The notes below the pieces were generated by a model, which was not told the origin of the DNA, made no database searches, and saw nothing but the letters and a program-made list of their open reading frames with translations. Shown here in pieces: positions 59,848-64,000 of a stretch of 64,000 nt of DNA (positions are counted from its first letter, which is position 1; each line of letters begins with the position of its first letter). The stretch comes from Allobosea sp. (GTDB lineage: Bacteria > Pseudomonadota > Alphaproteobacteria > Rhizobiales > Beijerinckiaceae). Made by a program: the position numbers and the translations under genes. The DNA lies in NCBI GenBank assembly GCA_024231975.1, contig JAAEQB010000012.1, positions 1 through 64,000 on the forward strand, in the 5' to 3' direction.

Positions 59848-61440
59848 ATGGGGCAGCGCTTCAAGCAGTTTCAGGCCGCATTCCAGGAGGATGCCTGCCT
59901 CGAAACCATCATGCGGGCGCAGCGGGGTGGCACCACGCTGGCCTGCTCGGCCTGCGGCAAGACCTCGGCCTTCGCGCCGCGGGTGAAGCTGCGCGCCTAT
60001 GCCTGTCCGCATTGCAACTTCCTGGTCTCGCCCTGCCAGGGCACGCCGCTGGAGAGCCGGCGCATCTCTTTGCAGCTCTGGTTCTTCGCGCTGAAGGCGT
60101 TGACCGAGCAGGGCGCCCGCAGCGCCGCCACGACTCTCGAACGCGACGCGGATGCCCCGGCTCAGCAGGCGCGCCGGATGATCGCCGATCTGCAAGAGGC
60201 TGCCGGCAAGGACGGCAAGCCGCCGGACTGGCTGGTGCTGGCGCAGAGGGCGGTGGCCGGTGGCGCCAGCGCCACCAATGTCGCTGCCGGCGTGCCGTTC
60301 GCGGCTGCTGATAGTGGCTCTCGGCTCCGGTTCGTTTCCCTCATCGGCGGCGGTGCGCTCGTGCTGGCGATCGCCGGCGGCGTCGCGGTTGCGACGCTGA
60401 AGCCCGGCTCCACCGAGGTGACCGGTGGCTTCGAGCCGATCGAGAGCGTCGAGGCGCCATCGCTGAAGGCACCGACCCGGCCGTCGCTGATCCTGTCCTC
60501 GGTCGAGGGCGACCTCGAGGCCGCACGGCAGGCGACGCAGTTCGCGCTGAACGCCGATCCCTCGCTCGCGGCGATCAAGGAGCAGGTCGCGTCGGAGATG
60601 CCCAACCAGCCGGCGCTACCGATTCCGGTGATGCCGCCGTCCAACATCATCCTGGTGCCGCCGACCTTGCCGGGCAAGCCGGGCGCACCAGTGGCGGCAC
60701 CGCGCAGCCAGCTGCCGCAGGCGCCGATCAACTATACCGGCGATCCCAACCAGATCCTGACCTTCGGGCCGATCAAGATCCGCCGGCATCTGGTCGAGAT
60801 GATCGTTCGGGCAGGGCGCGTCGTTGGCGCCGACCCGACCTTGCTGATGGCGGTCGCCGACAAGGAATCCTCCTTTGCGACGGAGGTGAAGGCGAAGACC
60901 TCCTCGGCCACCGGGCTCTACCAGTTCATCGAGCAGACCTGGTTCGGCGTGATCTTCGAGTTCGGCCGCAAGCATGGGCTGGTAGCTGAGGCAGGCCTGA
61001 TCAGCCGCAACGGCCGGCAGTTCGTCATCGCCGACGCCAATGAGCGCCAGCGCATCCTCGACCTCAGGCGCGAGCCCTATCTCTCGGCGCTCCTGGCGGG
61101 GGAGATGCTGAAGCGCGACACGCTCCGGCTGGAGAAGGCGATGGGGCGCCATCTCACCGGCGGCGAGATCTACCTGATCCATTTCCTCGGGCCGGATGCG
61201 GCGCAGACCTTCATCGAGACGATGGAAGAGACGCCCGGCGCCAGCGCGGCGGCACTGCTGCCGAAGCCGGCCGAAGCCAACCGGCCGATCTTCTACGCCC
61301 AGGCCGGCGGCGAGACCAAGACGCTCTCGGTCTCCGAGGTGCACAAGAAGTTCGACGAGATGATCAAGGTCAGGCTCGACCGCTACAAGGTGGTGCGCGG
61401 CGGCCCGGCTACCGCCCCGGCACGGCAGCCGCAGAAATAA
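59848..61440 (+). CDS. IS1595-type zinc ribbon fused to membrane-anchored lytic transglycosylase
   Basis: The 530 residues begin with a zinc ribbon (Cys33, Cys36, Cys53, Cys56). RRISLQLWFFALKALTEQ and a helical SAATTLERDADAPAQQARRM segment follow, the layout of the N-terminal domain of IS1595 transposases. One transmembrane helix comes next (about 158-180), then a long linker and a C-terminal SLT domain with catalytic Glu340 in DKESSF and SSATGLYQFIEQTWFG. The zinc part would be cytoplasmic and the SLT domain periplasmic, cutting glycan strands. The catalytic DDE core of the transposase is absent. Confidence 0.82.
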   Translation: MGQRFKQFQAAFQEDACLETIMRAQRGGTTLACSACGKTSAFAPRVKLRAYACPHCNFLVSPCQGTPLESRRISLQLWFFALKALTEQGARSAATTLERDADAPAQQARRMIADLQEAAGKDGKPPDWLVLAQRAVAGGASATNVAAGVPFAAADSGSRLRFVSLIGGGALVLAIAGGVAVATLKPGSTEVTGGFEPIESVEAPSLKAPTRPSLILSSVEGDLEAARQATQFALNADPSLAAIKEQVASEMPNQPALPIPVMPPSNIILVPPTLPGKPGAPVAAPRSQLPQAPINYTGDPNQILTFGPIKIRRHLVEMIVRAGRVVGADPTLLMAVADKESSFATEVKAKTSSATGLYQFIEQTWFGVIFEFGRKHGLVAEAGLISRNGRQFVIADANERQRILDLRREPYLSALLAGEMLKRDTLRLEKAMGRHLTGGEIYLIHFLGPDAAQTFIETMEETPGASAAALLPKPAEANRPIFYAQAGGETKTLSVSEVHKKFDEMIKVRLDRYKVVRGGPATAPARQPQK

Positions 61441-61548
61441 AAGGCGAATACCGGCCAGGCTTCGCCAAAGTGATCGCGGGCGCAGCGCATTTGCCGCGAT
61501 GGCAGCAATGGCCCATGATCCAGTGATCCCAAGGGCGAGGAGACGACG

Positions 61549-61827
61549 ATGGCGAAGAATCGGTTCGAGCAGGTCGACGAGCCGCAACCCGATGCCATCA
61601 CGCTGAGCCTCGGCCAGCGCGACGGCAAGACATTCGCTCGTATCGCCTGCCCGGCGGAGCTCGCGGCGGGCCATCTCGCCAATGACTTCGTCAGCGATGA
61701 GCTCGAGCCGGTCGAGGGCTTCCGCTCGGCGGTACGCCTCGCCAACGAGATCAAGGCGCCGATCGTCGTCGAGGACACGGAAGGTCTCTGGCAGGACGAG
61801 TGGGGCGAGCTCTACCGCGAGGATTGA
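61549..61827 (+). CDS. Small acidic hypothetical protein
   Basis: The 92-residue cytosolic protein is acidic (C-terminal VVEDTEGLWQDEWGELYRED). No family is recognised. GAGGAG lies just upstream of the ATG, and codon use matches the neighbours. It lies between the transglycosylase gene and a nested palindrome. Confidence 0.6.
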   Translation: MAKNRFEQVDEPQPDAITLSLGQRDGKTFARIACPAELAAGHLANDFVSDELEPVEGFRSAVRLANEIKAPIVVEDTEGLWQDEWGELYRED

Positions 61828-61863
61828 TGGCGGGCGAATACCTCACAGAGGTTGCCGCTTGTC

Positions 61864-61959
61864 GTCATGGTCGGGCTTGTCCCGACCATCCACGTCTTCG
61901 CATCACTGATCCCGTTTGGCGTCCGAGACGTGGATGCTCGCCACAAGGGCGAGCATGAC
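61864..61959. repeat. Nested palindromic repeat, copy 3
   Basis: GTCATGGTCGGGCTTGTCCC opens the element and GGGCGAGCATGAC closes it. Both arms match copy 1 closely, while the 30-base centre differs. It lies between the small hypothetical gene and the kinase gene, which converge on it. Confidence 0.88.
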
Positions 61960-61977
61960 GTTGAGGCCTTCATCAGT

Positions 61978-63948
61978 TCACTCGATCCGGAAATACTTGA
62001 TCCCAACGCCGACCTTGCCGCCGGCGCGGGCGATGTCCTGGTGCAGGCCGGGAAAGATGTCGCCGGCAGGGGCCGGATTCGGGCCCGACAGCGACGGCAG
62101 CGGCGCCTGGCTCACCAGCGCGAGCACGGTCTGCGGCCTGACCGGAGCCCCTGAAGCCGCCGTCGATTCCAGCTTCAGGTTGAAGCTCGCCTTGCCGCCT
62201 TCGCGGCGTGTGTAGTTGGCGAGATTGTAGACCAACCCGTCATCGCCGATCAGCAGAATGTCGAGATTCTTGTTCGGGTCGCTCTCGACCGTGCCGGAGA
62301 GCGTCTCGCCGCTCTTCATGGTGAAGGCGCCGATCTGCATGACCGGGCTGCGGTCGATGCCGCGGCCGAGCTGGCGCAGGAAATCCACCATCGGGCATTG
62401 GGCGGCGGTGACAGTGCGCAGGCTGATCTGCGCCTCGTAGCCCTGCGCCTTCTTGAAGGCCGCGTCGAAGCTGACGAAGGGCTCGGCCGTGCTGCCGAAG
62501 CCTTCGACCGTCGTGCGCTTGTCGGCAATCGCCGTCGGCCACAGGAAGAAGCAAGCGCCGCCGTTGTAATCCGCCACATAGCGGGCCGTCCGCTCGGCGG
62601 CTGTACGCGGCTCGGGCTCCGGTGCCGACGAGGCTGGCGGCGGCGCAGCCGGTGGCGATTTCGGGCCGGTCGTCGTGGCCGGGGTGGTCGGCGGTGGTGT
62701 CGGAGCCGGTACCGGGTTCAATTCCGGTGTCGGGGGCGCGGGGGATTGCGAAGACGGAGCCGGTTGCGGCGGCGCAGTGGGAACGGAAGGTGCCGGCGGC
62801 TGCAGCGTGGGCGGCTCGTTCTGGCTTGCCGGCTGCGGCGACGGCGTCGGAATTGCCGGTGGTGGCGTCGCAGGCGTCAGCTCTGGCACGGGGGCGCTCG
62901 ATCCCGCGCTCGGCGAGGGTGCCGGGCGATCGTCGCTCAAGGCGGGCGGCGGGCTGTTCAGCGCCTGCTGGACCGGAGTGCTGCCGCTCAGCAGTTGCCA
63001 GGCGAAGAAGCCGCCGCCAGCAAGGAGCGCGAGGGCCGCGACTCCGGCGACAAGCGCCCAGGGAAAGGTGCGCCCGCCGCCTCCAGCGGAACTCGCGCCG
63101 CCTTTCGCCTGCCAGGACGCGACCTCGGCCATGTCGGCCGGGCGGTCCTTCGGATCGGGCGCGAGCATGCGTGCCAGCAGCGGGCGGATGCGCTTGTCGA
63201 TCGTCGCGAGATCTGGAACGCGGCGGCGCTTTTCCAGGATCTGCATCTGCGTGCCGCCCATGTCGAGCGGGCGGCCGCCGAGCGCCTCGGCCAGCACCAG
63301 GCCGAGGCTGTAGATGTCGGACTTGCCGGTGACCTCGGCGCCGTAGAGGCCGAGCTGCTCGGGCGAGACATAATTGTATTTGCCGGCAAAGCCGGAGCCG
63401 ATCACCGTCTTCTCGGCCAGCTTCGATTTGGCGATGCCGAAATCGATGATCTTGGCGCGTGTGACCTGGCCGCCGGGCAAAATGATATTGTCGGGCGAGA
63501 CGTCGCGATGGGTGATCCCCAGCAGATGGGCGGCTTGCAGGCCCGACGCGATGCGCCGGCGCAGCAGGTCGACCTCCTCGATGGAGAGCGGGCCCTGCTT
63601 CAAGCGGTCGGAGAGCGACTGGCCGTCGACGAATTCCATGGCGAGATAGGTCGCCTGCGTGGCGGGGTCGACGGTGAAGACGTAATAGCGGACGATGGCC
63701 TCGTTGTAGAGGTTGTGCAGCGCCGACGCCTCGTTGCGGAACAGGGTGATGACATTGGCGTCCTGCGCCATGTCGGAGCGCACGATCTTGATCGCGACGG
63801 CATCGCCCGTCTGGATGGCGCGGCCCTGATAGACCTCGCCCATGCCGCCCGTCGCGATCAGGCGCTCGATCTCGTAGATGCCGTTCAGCCGCACGCCGGG
63901 CGCCAGACCCGTGCGCGGCATGAAGACGGTGCGGTCGGAATCGCTCAT
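61978..63948 (-). CDS. Transmembrane Ser/Thr protein kinase
   Basis: The 656 residues begin MSDSDRTVFMPRTG. The Hanks-type kinase domain (about 24-275) has the glycine loop IATGGMGEVY, Lys54 in VAIK, HRD at 147-149, PDN, DFG at 169-171 and the SPE motif, all intact. A transmembrane helix (about 290-312) separates it from a Pro-rich linker (about 315-455). The extracytoplasmic C-terminal domain (about 460-656) has no recognised family. It could sense envelope state and phosphorylate cytoplasmic targets. Its start overlaps the stop of an upstream gene (ATGA). Confidence 0.92.
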   Translation of the reverse strand: MSDSDRTVFMPRTGLAPGVRLNGIYEIERLIATGGMGEVYQGRAIQTGDAVAIKIVRSDMAQDANVITLFRNEASALHNLYNEAIVRYYVFTVDPATQATYLAMEFVDGQSLSDRLKQGPLSIEEVDLLRRRIASGLQAAHLLGITHRDVSPDNIILPGGQVTRAKIIDFGIAKSKLAEKTVIGSGFAGKYNYVSPEQLGLYGAEVTGKSDIYSLGLVLAEALGGRPLDMGGTQMQILEKRRRVPDLATIDKRIRPLLARMLAPDPKDRPADMAEVASWQAKGGASSAGGGGRTFPWALVAGVAALALLAGGGFFAWQLLSGSTPVQQALNSPPPALSDDRPAPSPSAGSSAPVPELTPATPPPAIPTPSPQPASQNEPPTLQPPAPSVPTAPPQPAPSSQSPAPPTPELNPVPAPTPPPTTPATTTGPKSPPAAPPPASSAPEPEPRTAAERTARYVADYNGGACFFLWPTAIADKRTTVEGFGSTAEPFVSFDAAFKKAQGYEAQISLRTVTAAQCPMVDFLRQLGRGIDRSPVMQIGAFTMKSGETLSGTVESDPNKNLDILLIGDDGLVYNLANYTRREGGKASFNLKLESTAASGAPVRPQTVLALVSQAPLPSLSGPNPAPAGDIFPGLHQDIARAGGKVGVGIKYFRIE

Positions 63949-64000
63949 GGCGCATCGCTCCTGCGCTGGCGCATGTTCGGCACCCAGCGCGTCTTTTCGC
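63945..64000 (-). CDS. 3' end of a gene upstream of and coupled to the kinase (partial)
   Basis: A minus-strand frame entering from the window edge reads ...EKTRWVPNMRQRRSDAP and stops at 63945-63947, overlapping the kinase ATG as ATGA. Only 17 codons are visible, so the family is unknown. Kinase genes of this kind are often next to a PP2C phosphatase or FHA gene, but nothing here proves it. Confidence 0.4.
   Translation of the reverse strand, partial: EKTRWVPNMRQRRSDAP

Overview
The window is GC-rich chromosomal DNA of an alphaproteobacterium, most likely a member of the Hyphomicrobiales (Rhizobiales) near the Bosea/Methylobacterium branch. This is inferred from an Irr-type iron box in front of a suf operon, an Omp25/31-like beta-barrel, a class of AsmA/amidase/PBP1A housekeeping genes typical of the order, and the codon bias. 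Genus and species cannot be fixed from the sequence alone.

Region by region. (1) 1-2.65 kb is mobile-element debris: the right end of an IS3-family element, a 21-bp perfect palindrome, a 46-residue ORF overlapping the start of an orphan TniQ-family gene, then two intrinsic terminators around three TTGCGGAA repeats. (2) 2.7-6.3 kb is a DNA-alkylation repair cluster: ogt on the plus strand, and ada-alkA-alkB on the minus strand. (3) 6.4-13.7 kb is a catabolic/salvage block: a SnoaL-like protein, a CodA-like amidohydrolase, a CynX-like MFS transporter, a nucleoside-deaminase-like enzyme, a LysR regulator, an orphan family-5 solute-binding protein, and TenA. (4) 13.8-22.9 kb holds mixed accessory genes: DUF6152-like, MerR, diguanylate cyclase, Gfo/Idh/MocA, ImmA/IrrE, aminotransferase, a large MscS channel. 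(5) 22.9-42.1 kb is housekeeping: rne with a long leader, periplasmic amidase, PBP1A, prfB with its programmed +1 frameshift, an M23 peptidase, a peroxiredoxin, a 1160-residue AsmA-like protein, tyrS. (6) 42.1-49.2 kb is the suf operon: cysteine desulfurase, sufB, sufC, sufD, a small tautomerase, sufS, sufT. It is preceded by a promoter with an Irr box at its predicted start point.

(7) 49.2-64 kb is the most unusual part, an envelope-directed island. It encodes a secreted caspase-like domain fused to an outer-membrane beta-barrel; a secreted caspase fold lacking the catalytic Cys fused to a formylglycine-generating-enzyme/sulfatase-modifying (SUMF1) domain; one single-domain and one triple-domain DUF4399 His-rich secreted protein; a third caspase-like protease with a charged coiled-coil tail; an OmpA-like lipoprotein-type partner; a SAM methyltransferase; a lytic transglycosylase fused to an IS1595-type transposase zinc ribbon and a membrane anchor; and a transmembrane Ser/Thr kinase translationally coupled to a gene that leaves the window. 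I propose that this is one signalling/proteolysis system acting at the cell envelope. That is inference from co-location and domain content, not a demonstrated function.

A family of 85-96 bp nested palindromes occurs three times (41.3, 45.1 and 61.9 kb), once inside the suf operon. No tRNA, rRNA, CRISPR array or replication origin was seen.
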